Positions 18,583-29,518 are shown, numbered from the stretch's first letter. The stretch: DNA of 64,000 bases from Bacteroidota bacterium (GCA_021780815.1 JAJXYC010000015.1:461796-525795); one strand, 5' to 3'. Program-made: numbers and translations. Notes: a model not told the origin generated them from the letters alone.

Positions 18583-19593
18583 TTAAAGAAAAAGAATCTC
18601 TTTTTTAATTTTATCATAGTTATCATTCATTCTTGCACCGAGTTGCGAAACAACTTTTGCCGATAAATATGAAGCAAGTTTTCCAGCATAATAAGGGTCA
18701 TTTTTTTCAATGATACCATACAAAAAAGCTCCAGCAAACATATCGCCAGCACCGGTTGAATCTACTGCTTGTGTAGGAAATGCTTTAATATCTATAACTT
18801 CATTATTCCATTTAACGATTGAACCTTTGGCTCCTTTTGTAATAACAACATTTTCGACCGAACTAAACAATTTATCCTGAGCTTTTTCAATTGTGTTTTC
18901 TTTGGTAAATGAAAGTGCTTCATTTTCATTGCAGAAAAACAAATTAGCATCAGGGACAGCTTTGGCAACAGGTTCATAAAAATTTTCAGTAATAAATACA
19001 TCAGAAACACCAAATGCAATTTTTGTATTATGCTTTTTAGCAAATTCAATTGATTTAAAAACAGATTTTGTGCTATCGCTTTGAGAAAATTTATAACCCT
19101 CCAAATATATCCACTCAGATTTTACAATTACATCTTCAATTAAGTTTTTAGGAGAAAAAAATGCAGTTGCCCCTAAGGAAGTAAGCATAGTTCTTTCCGA
19201 ATCGGGAGCAATAAACACAAAGCATAATCCTGTTGGAGCATCATTACGAAATTCCGCAAATAGATGAATACCAAGTTCTTTAAACTCATCTGCATAAAAA
19301 TGTCCTAATTCATCATTTCCAAGGACAGTTTTATAAGCCGCTTTGCCACCTAATTGTGAAAAAGCAATAATAGAATTTGCCGCAGAACCTCCACTGCATC
19401 TATTAAAAGAATAATTTGTAAAGTATTTTTCTAATCTGGCTCGTTCTTCATTATCTATTAACCTCATTTCTCCTTTTTTCATTCCAAAATCAGACATCGT
19501 CTTTTCATCAATTCTATATTGAATATCTACTAAACCATTGCCTAAACCGCAAAGTTGAATTTCTTTGTTCATTTCAAATCCTTTTTTATTCAA
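18583..19593 (-). CDS. PfkB-family carbohydrate/nucleoside kinase
   Basis: RCSGGSAANSIIAFSQLGG and DSTGAGDMFAGAFLYG PfkB signatures. Confidence 0.92.
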   Translation of the reverse strand: MNKKGFEMNKEIQLCGLGNGLVDIQYRIDEKTMSDFGMKKGEMRLIDNEERARLEKYFTNYSFNRCSGGSAANSIIAFSQLGGKAAYKTVLGNDELGHFYADEFKELGIHLFAEFRNDAPTGLCFVFIAPDSERTMLTSLGATAFFSPKNLIEDVIVKSEWIYLEGYKFSQSDSTKSVFKSIEFAKKHNTKIAFGVSDVFITENFYEPVAKAVPDANLFFCNENEALSFTKENTIEKAQDKLFSSVENVVITKGAKGSIVKWNNEVIDIKAFPTQAVDSTGAGDMFAGAFLYGIIEKNDPYYAGKLASYLSAKVVSQLGARMNDNYDKIKKEILFL

Positions 19594-21709
19594 TTACAAC
19601 TAAATGATAATTTTCTTGTTCTGTGCCTTTGTCTATAAGAATATAATAATTACCAGCATTTAAATTGCTTGTTAGTATGCTAATTTCATAACTTGCATCA
19701 TTACTATTCAAATTTCCCGTAAATATATTATTTACAAGTTCACCGAGAACATTATATAAATTAATTTTAATTACATCATTGTTGTTATTAGTTATTTTAA
19801 ATTTTGCAATTTCTCCTTTGTGTATAGGATTAGGAAAGATTAAATTATCAGTTATTGAATTATGCAGTTCTTTAACTGATGTTACATTTGAAATTACTTC
19901 ACACAAAAGTTTATTCCGATTAATTGCAATTGAGTCAGGAGAAAACCCCAATTCATATTCAACTTGTTGATTTCGTTCCTTCATTAAAAAAGTTGTAGAA
20001 TCAATAAGTGAGCCATTTTTGAAAAATTGCAATTCAACTGGCGAAACAAAAATCAATGGCACATTATCTGCATTTTGAGTTTGATTAATATTAACTGTAA
20101 CTTTGCTATGTCCTGCTCCCCAATCTTGCACACTTGAAGTCATATCAATTTGAGGATGACCTGCCTTAGCAAGCCATTGGTTAAAGAAAATGTTAAAATC
20201 TATATTGCTATTCGGTAAAGATTGTTTAAAACTATTCATAAAATCAATACTTTCAAGACTTTTATATTTATACGTTTCTATCAAATTATGCAAAGCTAGC
20301 TTAAATTGGTCTTCACCAAGTTGTTCTCGTAACATATGATAGACCCAAGCGGCTTTATTGTATTCAAGCAAACTAATAGGATAAGTAAAAATACTTTGAG
20401 AAGGTTCACCATAAATAGGCATACCAAATAAAGCTTGTTCTTGAAAATACTTTTGCGATAAACTATTCATATAGGCATAATAAGATTCTTTTCCAAATTG
20501 ACTTTCTTCCCATAACGCTTCACACCAAGAGGCGCCCCCTTCATTAATCCAAATATCAAGCCAAGTTGCACAAGTAATCAAATCACCCAACCATTGATGT
20601 GATAATTCGTGGGCAATTCCCGTTTCGTAATAACCTCTTAACCAAACTCTGTTGATTGTTGTCATTGTTTGGTGTTCCATACCACCAAAACTAAAAGGTT
20701 GAACTGCGGTCATTCCATATTTTTCATAAGGATATTCACCAAAATAATTAGCATAAACTTTAATCATTTCTGGAACTTTTTGAAATGAATATTGTGCATT
20801 ATATGCACCTCCATTTGTTGTATCACTTGTCCAATCCTGGTCCCAAACATCATATTCAATTGGGACAACTTCATTCGTATCTGTTATTTTTTTATATTGG
20901 GCATATTCTTTTCTAAATTTTGAAGCATTCATAACCATCAAATACGTAGACATTGGGTGCTGAGATACAAATGAATAATAAACTGAATCAACTATAATTT
21001 TTGTATCAACTAATAAACCATTAGAAGAAGCATTATAATATTTGGGTAATTTTACTCTCATACTCACCATTGCCTTGTCAAAAGGACTATCATTGCATGG
21101 CACCCATTTGTGGGCATCTTTTGGCTCACTCATTGTATAAGCTAATCTTTCCGGCACAAATATAGAGTCATATTTTGGCGGAGGTCCTTGTCCAACATAT
21201 AATCCTTTGGGATAGAGATAAAGGCCTACTTGGTCTTGACCAATATATGTATAAAAAATCACAATGTTTACTGTATCCCCTTGAAATTTTGTATCAAGCA
21301 ATGATATGGTAAACATCTTTGAATCTTGCACAAAATTTAATTTGAAGTCTTGCTCTTTTAACTTTACTGAATCTATTAATAAATTTTCTGCATCAAATTG
21401 CAAATCATTTGCAACACTATCTGTTATAACTAATTTTACTGAATTACTCCCTGAAAATTTTCTATAACTACCTGTTGTATATTGACTTGCCATAATATTA
21501 TACCAGTCTAAATATATATCATAGTTCAATACATCATAATTCCTTTTAACTAATGCAGACCCAAGTTGTAGATCTTGTAGTTCATTTTTAATTTTTGCCC
21601 CTGTCATTAAACTTTTACTTTCAAAGGGCATACCCGGTACTAAATAGTCAGGTATTTGTGAATAGGAAATATAAATTGCACAAATTAGTATAACAATAAC
21701 TTTTTTCAT
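19586..21709 (-). CDS. M1-family metallopeptidase with T9SS C-terminal sorting domain
   Basis: GGMEHQTM and HELSHQWLGDLITCATWLDIWINEG zinc-site motifs; C-terminal NLIFPNPIHKGEIAKFKI...LYNVLGELV...LNAGNYYILI. Confidence 0.92.
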   Translation of the reverse strand: MKKVIVILICAIYISYSQIPDYLVPGMPFESKSLMTGAKIKNELQDLQLGSALVKRNYDVLNYDIYLDWYNIMASQYTTGSYRKFSGSNSVKLVITDSVANDLQFDAENLLIDSVKLKEQDFKLNFVQDSKMFTISLLDTKFQGDTVNIVIFYTYIGQDQVGLYLYPKGLYVGQGPPPKYDSIFVPERLAYTMSEPKDAHKWVPCNDSPFDKAMVSMRVKLPKYYNASSNGLLVDTKIIVDSVYYSFVSQHPMSTYLMVMNASKFRKEYAQYKKITDTNEVVPIEYDVWDQDWTSDTTNGGAYNAQYSFQKVPEMIKVYANYFGEYPYEKYGMTAVQPFSFGGMEHQTMTTINRVWLRGYYETGIAHELSHQWLGDLITCATWLDIWINEGGASWCEALWEESQFGKESYYAYMNSLSQKYFQEQALFGMPIYGEPSQSIFTYPISLLEYNKAAWVYHMLREQLGEDQFKLALHNLIETYKYKSLESIDFMNSFKQSLPNSNIDFNIFFNQWLAKAGHPQIDMTSSVQDWGAGHSKVTVNINQTQNADNVPLIFVSPVELQFFKNGSLIDSTTFLMKERNQQVEYELGFSPDSIAINRNKLLCEVISNVTSVKELHNSITDNLIFPNPIHKGEIAKFKITNNNNDVIKINLYNVLGELVNNIFTGNLNSNDASYEISILTSNLNAGNYYILIDKGTEQENYHLVVIE

Positions 21710-21811
21710 TATAATGGTAATGTATTTTTATTATAAATTTTTTATTTCTACAAAATTATACATTTTCTGTAAACAAATCTACAATGGTTAATTAATAGTA
21801 AATAAATTTGT

Positions 21812-23758
21812 TTAAGTTCTACCAAATTGCTTATCTAAATCTTTTAAAGATATTTCCAAAACAATAGGTCGTCCGTGTGGACAAACGTAAGGAATTTTAC
21901 AATTAAATAAATCAATTACAAGTTGCTTCATTTTTTCGCTTGTTAATCTTTCACCAGTTTTAATTGCAGATTTGCAACTATAAGTAGCAATTATTTTATC
22001 TCTTTTAGTCGTTTGTTTAACTTGCAGATTAATCAAATAGTCTTCTAAAATATCAGATAATACTTCGGCTTCTTTACCTAATGCAACATCTTTGGGTATT
22101 GCAAACATCTTCACTGTATTCGGTTGAATTATTTCATATTTAAAACCTATTTTTTCAATATCTTCTTTAATTTCATTAAGCAAGGCAATATAAGCAATTT
22201 TAAATTGTATTTCAACTGGAAAAATTAATTCTTGATTGTTAGATAAAAGTGAACTAAAAGATTCCGAAACCCTTTCAAAAATTACTCTTTCGTGAGCATT
22301 ATGTTGGTCCACAATTATCATCCCGTCTTCAACTTGCACAATAATATATTTATTATGTAATTGAAAATAGTTTGCAAAAGGCAAATCTTTTTTAATTTCT
22401 TCAATTGATTGTTTGTGCGTTGTTATAAATAAAACATTAGTCAATTCATTAGAACTTGCCTCACTTGGTTTTAATAATTTATTCTCCAATAATTTATTAA
22501 AATTATCGGAGTTAAAGTTTCTTGGATTAAATTCATCTTGTTTGTACGGAATAAAATAATTATCCTTAAAGGGACCTTCTTTTTTTGGTAAACCAAAATC
22601 ACGATGAGGTGGCGAAAAGTTAGGTAAAGCAATCTTTTGCGAAGAGATAATTTCACCTGTAACTTGGTTGATTAACAATGATTCGTTGTTATTTGTTTCG
22701 TCAGTAATCCTTACAAAAGGTGAGTCAATAGTTCTACCATTGATTTCAACGCTTGTCATCAAATTATTATCAGCAAGCACTAAAGAAACTGCTTTACGCA
22801 AAGTATTATAAACATAGTTTTCATTATCGAACTTTACTTCGTTTTTCTGTGGATGAATATTTACATCAATCCTTTCAGGGTTTATTTCAAGGTTCAAAAC
22901 AAAAACAGGCTTATATTTTTTTTCAAGGAGATGCTCAAATGCAGAAAAAATAGCAAAAGAAAGATTTCTAGATTCAATAGGTCTTCTATTAACAAATAAG
23001 TACTGTCCTGAGTTATTAGGTTTTGCAAGAGAAGGTTTACCGATATAACCCGAAATTTTCATTAATTCATTTTGATAGTTTAATTCCATAAATCCATCTT
23101 TAGAAGAAGAACCTAATATATGCTCTAATCTTTCTTTTAAAGAACTTGGTTTCACATCGAAAATTAATGTGTCATCATTATAAAAAGTAAATCGTAAATC
23201 AGGATGTGCTAATGAAAATCGAATTAAAGTATCGCTGATATATCGTATTTCGGTTAATTTAGACTTTAAAAATTTTTTTCTCGCTGGTACATTATAAAAC
23301 AAATTCCTTACAAAAACTTGCGTCCCCTGTTCTTGATTAAATGGCTCAATAGATTGCTGTTTCATAGGCTCAGAAATTAATTTCCAACCGTGTGCTTCAT
23401 TTTTCAAACGAGTCCTAATTTCTAAATCTGCAACAGAAGAAATAGAAGCTAACGCCTCACCTCGAAAACCGAATGTAAGAATATTTTCTAAATCTTCTTG
23501 TGTCTTAATTTTGCTTGTAGCATGCCTTTTGATTGCAATTTCTAAATCTGCACGACTCATTCCAAAGCCATTATCTATAACTGAAATTAATTGCTTCCCA
23601 CCATCTTGAATAATTACAGCAATTTCTGTCGCTGTGCTATCCAACGAATTTTCTACTAATTCTTTTACTACTGATTCTGGACGCTGGACAACTTCTCCTG
23701 CCGCTATTTGATTTGCTATATAATCTGGTAAAATCGCTATTCGTGAACCTATTTCCAT
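21812..23758 (-). CDS. mutL: DNA mismatch repair protein MutL
   Basis: IANQIAAGEVVQRPESVVKELVENSLDS, DNGFGM, TFGFRGEALASISSV, C-terminal CPHGRPIVL. Confidence 0.98.
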   Translation of the reverse strand: MEIGSRIAILPDYIANQIAAGEVVQRPESVVKELVENSLDSTATEIAVIIQDGGKQLISVIDNGFGMSRADLEIAIKRHATSKIKTQEDLENILTFGFRGEALASISSVADLEIRTRLKNEAHGWKLISEPMKQQSIEPFNQEQGTQVFVRNLFYNVPARKKFLKSKLTEIRYISDTLIRFSLAHPDLRFTFYNDDTLIFDVKPSSLKERLEHILGSSSKDGFMELNYQNELMKISGYIGKPSLAKPNNSGQYLFVNRRPIESRNLSFAIFSAFEHLLEKKYKPVFVLNLEINPERIDVNIHPQKNEVKFDNENYVYNTLRKAVSLVLADNNLMTSVEINGRTIDSPFVRITDETNNNESLLINQVTGEIISSQKIALPNFSPPHRDFGLPKKEGPFKDNYFIPYKQDEFNPRNFNSDNFNKLLENKLLKPSEASSNELTNVLFITTHKQSIEEIKKDLPFANYFQLHNKYIIVQVEDGMIIVDQHNAHERVIFERVSESFSSLLSNNQELIFPVEIQFKIAYIALLNEIKEDIEKIGFKYEIIQPNTVKMFAIPKDVALGKEAEVLSDILEDYLINLQVKQTTKRDKIIATYSCKSAIKTGERLTSEKMKQLVIDLFNCKIPYVCPHGRPIVLEISLKDLDKQFGRT

Positions 23759-23784
23759 CTAAAATCCAACATCAAATAATGAGT

Positions 23785-23800
23785 AAATGTTTAAACATTT
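23785..23800. repeat. Perfect 16-bp palindrome AAATGTTTAAACATTT
   Basis: Read directly in the mutL/orphan-gene divergent intergenic region. Confidence 0.9.
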
Positions 23801-23838
23801 TTAGACGTTTATTCTATTATTTTTGTGAAAAAGTTTTT

Positions 23839-23873
23839 AATTGTTAAATTACAAATTGTAAATTGTTAAATTA
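23839..23873. repeat. Two direct copies of AATTGTTAAATTA with 22-bp period
   Basis: 23839-23851 and 23861-23873, just upstream of the 23889 ORF. Confidence 0.85.
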
Positions 23874-23888
23874 TCTACAGAATAAATT

Positions 23889-24398
23889 ATGAATATCACT
23901 GAAACAAAAAAGTATAAATATTTTATAAATTTAACAACAGGAATTGAGGCATTTCAAGATTTACCACTTGTTGTTGACGAGGTTTCTTTCATAAGAATTC
24001 AATCCAGCCATATCGAAAGATCTGCTTTTGATGATTTGCTTTATATATTAGATGATAACCTGCTTATTCATTTAGCATTAGGCTACACTTGTGTGATAAT
24101 TGATTATGGTGCTCGTTCCAACACATCTAAAGTAACACGAATTGGATTAGAATGGATTCGGTTTTATCTTAATCGTGTTTGGTTTAACAAATTTTCCGAT
24201 GCATTTATTAATAATATGAATATTACCGAAAGATTTACTGATATTAGTTTTACAATAGAACCTAAAACTCGCAAACGAATCTCGTATTTTAGAAAATTCT
24301 TAAAAACAGATAAATTGAAATTAATTGGATTATCAAAAGCCACTTTTAACGATGGAAAGAATAAATACTTTGAGACCATTATGAAAGAACTTGTCTAA
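23889..24398 (+). CDS. Hypothetical protein, no recognised family
   Basis: 169 aa ORF with sound start; no motif recognised. Confidence 0.7.
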   Translation: MNITETKKYKYFINLTTGIEAFQDLPLVVDEVSFIRIQSSHIERSAFDDLLYILDDNLLIHLALGYTCVIIDYGARSNTSKVTRIGLEWIRFYLNRVWFNKFSDAFINNMNITERFTDISFTIEPKTRKRISYFRKFLKTDKLKLIGLSKATFNDGKNKYFETIMKELV

Positions 24399-24477
24399 CA
24401 ATGCTTTTAAAACTTTATAATTTCGGCATAAAAGTTGATAGTATTTTCAGAAATAATATATATAATTGCTTGATGAA

Positions 24478-25776
24478 ATGAACATTATTGCCGAGAAAAT
24501 TGAACAATATCTAATCTCAGATACTACTGAAATAAACAGTCTAGAAGACATTCTTGAATTGATTTTTTTAGTAATTGACGATTTACCATTTGGTGTTTCA
24601 ATCAACCGTATAATGATTAACCAATTTGGCGAACCTTCCGATTATAAATTTTTATATGTAAATAAAGAGATAGAGAAATTTTTCAATAAATCTCGCAGTG
24701 AATTGATTGGTAAAAGATATTCTGACTTTTTTGAAATTACTGAACAAGAAAAAAAAGAAATTAAGCAATACGGTCGCATCTCACTAAAAGGCGGAACTTA
24801 CCGCTTTGAAGTATTAGACGAAGTCAAAGATCAATGGTTCCAATATGTTATTTTTTCTCCTTTAAAAGAAATTTTCGTCATTACTTTAATAGATGTAACT
24901 GATAATAAAAAATTGCAGTTAAATTTTGCTGAAATTATTAAAAATTTGGAAACCCAGTTAATCTCACGTACAACGAGATTACAAGAAACAATCGAATCTT
25001 TACAAATCGAAATTTCAGAAAGAAAATTCGTCGAACAACAATTATTGGAAGCACGTGAAGAATTGCAAGTATTATTAAAAAATGAACAAAAAATTAGAGA
25101 ATTAAAAGAGAAATTCTTGAATATTTTAGTAAAAGAATTCCGAGACCCACTCACTGTAATAAAAACTTCAGTAGATTTATTAAAGATTATCCAAAAACGG
25201 AGCAAAGTGGAAATGAGTACGGAAATCTTTGATAGAATGGAAAAATCAATAAATTTATTGGTGGATTCTATGGAAAATGTCCATCTAATAGCCGAAGAAG
25301 AAATTAAAACCAATATTGACATTTATGAATTTGATTTAATAAGTGCTTGCAATGAAGTAATTGAAGATGTGAAAGCTTTTGATGAATACCAACACCAAAT
25401 TTATTTTAAACATAATTTGCCAACTTTAAAATGTAATACCGATAAAATAATTATACAAGCCATTTTGAGAATTTTACTAAAAAATGCCTGTCAATACTCA
25501 TCTCCCGATAAACCTGTAATTTTAGAAATTGCCTTTGTAGATGCATTTTTGCATCTCAAAGTTCAAGATTTTGGAGTTGGAATCCCTGATAATGAATTAC
25601 CTCTAATTTTTGAACCTCTCTACCGTGCCTCAAATGCGGCGAATATATTTGGAAGTGGTTTAGGGCTTTCTATTGTAAGAAAATATGTAGAAATGCTAAA
25701 TGCTGATGTACACATAATTTCAAAGGTAGAAGAAGGCAGTCAATTTATTATTGCATTAGAAAAAGATAATTGCTAA
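24478..25776 (+). CDS. PAS-containing sensor histidine kinase (no TM helix seen)
   Basis: PAS-like LYVNKEIEKFFNKSRSELIGKRYSDFF; coiled coil; HATPase ILRILLKNACQYSS, DFGVGIPDNELPLIFEPLYR, GSGLGLSIVRKYVE; ATG at 24478 preferred to TTG at 24466. Confidence 0.85.
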   Translation: MNIIAEKIEQYLISDTTEINSLEDILELIFLVIDDLPFGVSINRIMINQFGEPSDYKFLYVNKEIEKFFNKSRSELIGKRYSDFFEITEQEKKEIKQYGRISLKGGTYRFEVLDEVKDQWFQYVIFSPLKEIFVITLIDVTDNKKLQLNFAEIIKNLETQLISRTTRLQETIESLQIEISERKFVEQQLLEAREELQVLLKNEQKIRELKEKFLNILVKEFRDPLTVIKTSVDLLKIIQKRSKVEMSTEIFDRMEKSINLLVDSMENVHLIAEEEIKTNIDIYEFDLISACNEVIEDVKAFDEYQHQIYFKHNLPTLKCNTDKIIIQAILRILLKNACQYSSPDKPVILEIAFVDAFLHLKVQDFGVGIPDNELPLIFEPLYRASNAANIFGSGLGLSIVRKYVEMLNADVHIISKVEEGSQFIIALEKDNC

Positions 25777-25801
25777 AAATACATTTTCGTCCAAAGTTGC
25801 A

Positions 25802-25809
25802 TAATTTTG
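25802..25809 (+). promoter_or_regulatory. Bacteroidota-type -7 element TAATTTTG upstream of the UDG gene
   Basis: Matches TAnnTTTG; falls inside the ORF-track extension, supporting a start at 25837. Confidence 0.5.
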
Positions 25810-25836
25810 TATTTTAGTGATGATACACTTTTAAAA

Positions 25837-26649
25837 ATGCAACCTAAAAATTTAAAAGATTCTATTCTAGATTTTTTCTTAAATCTACAACAAGATGAAG
25901 GTGAATATCTGCCTTTTCAATTTGATAATTTTCAAAGTAATATTACTTATGAAAAAAATCTATTTACTAACCTAATCCCTCAACAAAATTCAAATTTAAA
26001 TGATGCTTTTTTCAATAATATAAAAAGAACTGAGGAGTCAGATTTGCAAAGTATCCCAAACCAAGAAGATGACTGGAAAAATGCAAAAACATTAGATGAA
26101 CTTTATAATAAAATTCATACTTGCAAAAAATGCAAATTTGGAAATACACGTAAAAATTTTGTTTTTGGCTCTGGTAATAACAATGCAAAGTTGATGTTAG
26201 TTGGAGAAGCACCAGGCGCCGATGAAGATGAACAAGGTGAACCTTTTGTTGGACGAGCAGGACAACTATTGACCAAAATAATAGAATCAATTAATTTCAC
26301 GAGGGAGGAAATTTATATTGCTAACATTGTCAAATGTAGACCCCCTGAAAACAAAACTCCGACAGAAGACGAATATAAAGATTGCCTACCCTATCTTTTA
26401 AAACAAATTAATTTAATTAAACCAAAATTTATTTTAACTTTGGGTGCTGTACCTTTAAAAGCCTTAATGGGAAACGATTGGCAAATTAGCAAATGTCGTG
26501 GGAAAGTTTATGATTATAATGGTATTACTTTAATTCCAACTTTTCACCCCGCATATTTATTACGCAATCCAAATGCTAAAAAAGATGTATGGGAAGATGT
26601 AAAATTACTTAGAAAACTCTTTGATGAACAAATTATAGATACATTATAA
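25837..26649 (+). CDS. Uracil-DNA glycosylase, family 4/5-like (Fe-S)
   Basis: [65 protein letters not shown]. Confidence 0.92.
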   Translation: MQPKNLKDSILDFFLNLQQDEGEYLPFQFDNFQSNITYEKNLFTNLIPQQNSNLNDAFFNNIKRTEESDLQSIPNQEDDWKNAKTLDELYNKIHTCKKCKFGNTRKNFVFGSGNNNAKLMLVGEAPGADEDEQGEPFVGRAGQLLTKIIESINFTREEIYIANIVKCRPPENKTPTEDEYKDCLPYLLKQINLIKPKFILTLGAVPLKALMGNDWQISKCRGKVYDYNGITLIPTFHPAYLLRNPNAKKDVWEDVKLLRKLFDEQIIDTL

Positions 26650-26670
26650 ATTTAAAATTATTAAAACTAT

Positions 26671-27690
26671 ATGAACATAGCAGTAATATTTGGAGGAATT
26701 TCCACAGAACGTAATGTTTCAATAGCAGGTGGAAAAGCAGTAATTGAAGCACTTCGTGCAAAAGGACATAATGTAATTGCAGTTGACCCTGCTCTTGGAA
26801 AAAACTATAAAGATTCCGAAAATTTCACATTAAACGCTTCTGTATTCAATACTTTAGATGAATTAAAACAAATGGACACACGAAATTATATCGAAGCAAT
26901 TAATTCGGAAGCATTTGATAACATTGATATTGCCTTTATTGTTTTACATGGCAAAAATGGAGAAGATGGATTAATACAATCTTTACTTGAATTACGTGGA
27001 ATACACTATACTGGAAGTGGCGTTAGATCTTGTGCTGTTGCTATTGATAAAGCTATGTCTAAAAATTTATTTGCGGCTGCCGGGTTGCTTACTCCACCTT
27101 GGATGCACGTCCATATAAATGAAATTGATGATGATAATAATATCTCAAAAGAAATTAAACGTGAACTTGGCAACCAAGTTGTTATTAAACCAAATTATCA
27201 AGGCAGTTCAATTGGTATCTCTATCATCAAAGATGGTGATATAGATAAAATTCACCAAGGTTTAATTCTTGCAAGTCAATACTCAAATTCTATTATTGTA
27301 GAAAAATTTATTAAAGGGAGAGAAATTACAGTTGGAATACTTGGGGCAGAGGCTCTTCCTGTTATTGAGATAATTCCACAAGAAAATTATTATGATTACG
27401 AGCATAAATATACAAAAGGACATACAAAATATGAATGCCCTGCTGATATCCCGGAAGATATTGCAGAATTCGCACAATCTATGTCCATAATTTGCAACAA
27501 TGTTATTGGTGCAAGCGGTTTTTCACGGGTTGATTTTCGTTTAACTGATGAAGGTGAACCTTATTTGCTAGAAATTAATACTATTCCAGGTTTTACTGCA
27601 ACAAGTCTAGTGCCAATGGCAGCAAATCAAATTGGAATAGAATTTCCCGAATTATGTGAGAAAATAATTGATTTAGCTCTAAAAAAATGA
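26671..27690 (+). CDS. ddl: D-alanine--D-alanine ligase
   Basis: FGGISTERNVSIAGG, HGKNGEDGLIQSLLELRGIHYTGSGV, KPNYQGSSIGIS, EINTIPGFTATSLVP. Confidence 0.96.
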   Translation: MNIAVIFGGISTERNVSIAGGKAVIEALRAKGHNVIAVDPALGKNYKDSENFTLNASVFNTLDELKQMDTRNYIEAINSEAFDNIDIAFIVLHGKNGEDGLIQSLLELRGIHYTGSGVRSCAVAIDKAMSKNLFAAAGLLTPPWMHVHINEIDDDNNISKEIKRELGNQVVIKPNYQGSSIGISIIKDGDIDKIHQGLILASQYSNSIIVEKFIKGREITVGILGAEALPVIEIIPQENYYDYEHKYTKGHTKYECPADIPEDIAEFAQSMSIICNNVIGASGFSRVDFRLTDEGEPYLLEINTIPGFTATSLVPMAANQIGIEFPELCEKIIDLALKK

Positions 27691-27727
27691 TATTTATTAT
27701 ATCTTTTATTATATTTTTAGGTACGAT

Positions 27728-29446
27728 ATGAAACTATTTAGTCAAAAAATTGATAATTTAACAAACGAAGAATTTGTTGAAGTTTATATCAAAGGACCCC
27801 ATTTGATGAATAATGCTTTATTAAACAAAGGAGCAGCTTTCACAGCAAGTGAAAGAATTGAACTTGGTTTAGATGGTCTCATAAGAGACAAAGTTTTAAC
27901 AATTGATGATCAAGTAACTCGCTCTTATGATATGTTTTTAAGAAAAAGCGATGACCTTGAAAAGTATATCTTTCTGCAAAGTGTTTTGAATAGAAATGAA
28001 ACATTGTTTTACAATCTTTTAAAGGCACATCTAAAAGAAATGCTACCAATTGTTTACACTCCAACTGTTGGTCAAGCTTGTATGTTGATGAGCCATATTT
28101 TAAGGAAGTTCCGTGGCATTTATATTACAGAAGAAAATATTGACAGAATCGACCAAATTTTCCAAAATGTAGAAAGTCCTGAAATCTTTTTAATAGTAGT
28201 AACTGATGGTGAGCGTATTTTAGGTTTAGGTGACCTTGGCTCTGATGGAATGGGCATTCCTGTTGGGAAAGTAAATCTATACGTAAGTGCAGGGGGATTA
28301 AATCCTTCTGGTTGCCTACCTATAACTCTTGACGTTGGAACTAATTGTGAAAGACTTTTAAATGACCCGCTATACTTGGGCGTTCATAAACATAGACTTC
28401 GTGGTCAAGAATATGAAGAATTTATAGAAAAGTTTGTTCTCGGTGTAAAGCGTAATTTCCCTAATGCTTTGTTACAGTGGGAAGACTTTGGCAAACAAAA
28501 TGCCTTTATGCTTTTAGAAAGATACCAAAAACGTATTCTTTCATTTAATGACGATATACAAGGAACCGGTGCTGTTGTTCTTGCCGCTTTATATTCTGCA
28601 ATGAAAATTAAGCACTCACATTTTAAAGATGAAAAGTTTGTAGTTGTTGGTGTTGGTCAAGCAGGCTCAGGTGTTTGCTTTAATATTTATAATGCTTTAA
28701 AGGAAGAGGGTTTAACCGATGATGAAATTCGTCAAAGAATTTTCGCTATTGATGTAAATGGTCTCCTTATTGATACCCAAACCAATTTGGAACCACAAAT
28801 GATGCAATTTGCTCAAAAACGTTCTGATTTAATCAATTGGAAAGTTGCTGATAAAAATAACATCAATTTAAAAGAAGTTGTTGAAAATGCAAAAGCTACT
28901 GTTTTAATTGGAGCAACTGCACAACCTAATTTATTTAGCGATGAAATTATTCAAATGGTAGCACAAAATACAGAACGACCTGTCTTTTTTGCGTTATCCA
29001 ATCCTACTTCACAATCTGAATGTACTCCTGAATCTGTTTATAATAATACCAAAGGGAAAGGATTAATTGCTACTGGCTCTCCATTTGAACCAATAGTCGG
29101 TGAATATGGAACATCATATTCTTCACAATCAAATAATATGTATATTTTCCCCGGCATTGGACTGGGTGCGCTTGTTGCAAAGGCTCCCTATATTACTTAT
29201 AAAATGTTCTTGGCTGCAAGCAAACGTTTGTCTGAATTAGTTACTGATGAAGAATTATCACTTGGTAAATTACTCCCTGAAATGGAAGATATTAGAGCCA
29301 TTTCCGCACAAATTGCTATCGCTGTTGCCAAAGAAGCCCGTGATTCTAAACTCGGGAGAATTGATAGTGATGAAAATTTGACTAAATCTATTAAAAACGC
29401 TCAATGGGACGGTATTTATAGACAATATAGATTTGCTAAACCATAA
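27728..29446 (+). CDS. NAD(P)-dependent malic enzyme
   Basis: YTPTVGQAC, GLGDLGSDGMGIPVGKVNLYVSAGGL, QWEDFGKQNAFMLLERYQKRILSFNDDIQGTGAVVLAAL. Confidence 0.96.
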   Translation: MKLFSQKIDNLTNEEFVEVYIKGPHLMNNALLNKGAAFTASERIELGLDGLIRDKVLTIDDQVTRSYDMFLRKSDDLEKYIFLQSVLNRNETLFYNLLKAHLKEMLPIVYTPTVGQACMLMSHILRKFRGIYITEENIDRIDQIFQNVESPEIFLIVVTDGERILGLGDLGSDGMGIPVGKVNLYVSAGGLNPSGCLPITLDVGTNCERLLNDPLYLGVHKHRLRGQEYEEFIEKFVLGVKRNFPNALLQWEDFGKQNAFMLLERYQKRILSFNDDIQGTGAVVLAALYSAMKIKHSHFKDEKFVVVGVGQAGSGVCFNIYNALKEEGLTDDEIRQRIFAIDVNGLLIDTQTNLEPQMMQFAQKRSDLINWKVADKNNINLKEVVENAKATVLIGATAQPNLFSDEIIQMVAQNTERPVFFALSNPTSQSECTPESVYNNTKGKGLIATGSPFEPIVGEYGTSYSSQSNNMYIFPGIGLGALVAKAPYITYKMFLAASKRLSELVTDEELSLGKLLPEMEDIRAISAQIAIAVAKEARDSKLGRIDSDENLTKSIKNAQWDGIYRQYRFAKP

Positions 29447-29518
29447 CTATATTTTTTATATTTTTATCTAAACAATAAAATTTTATTATTTTTTTTAAAT
29501 TATTTTAAATTTTATTCG

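Noticed and set aside
24831-25322. 163-aa minus-strand ORF antisense to the PAS kinase
   Set aside because: Ser/Ile/Asn-rich shadow ORF opposite a confident coding region.
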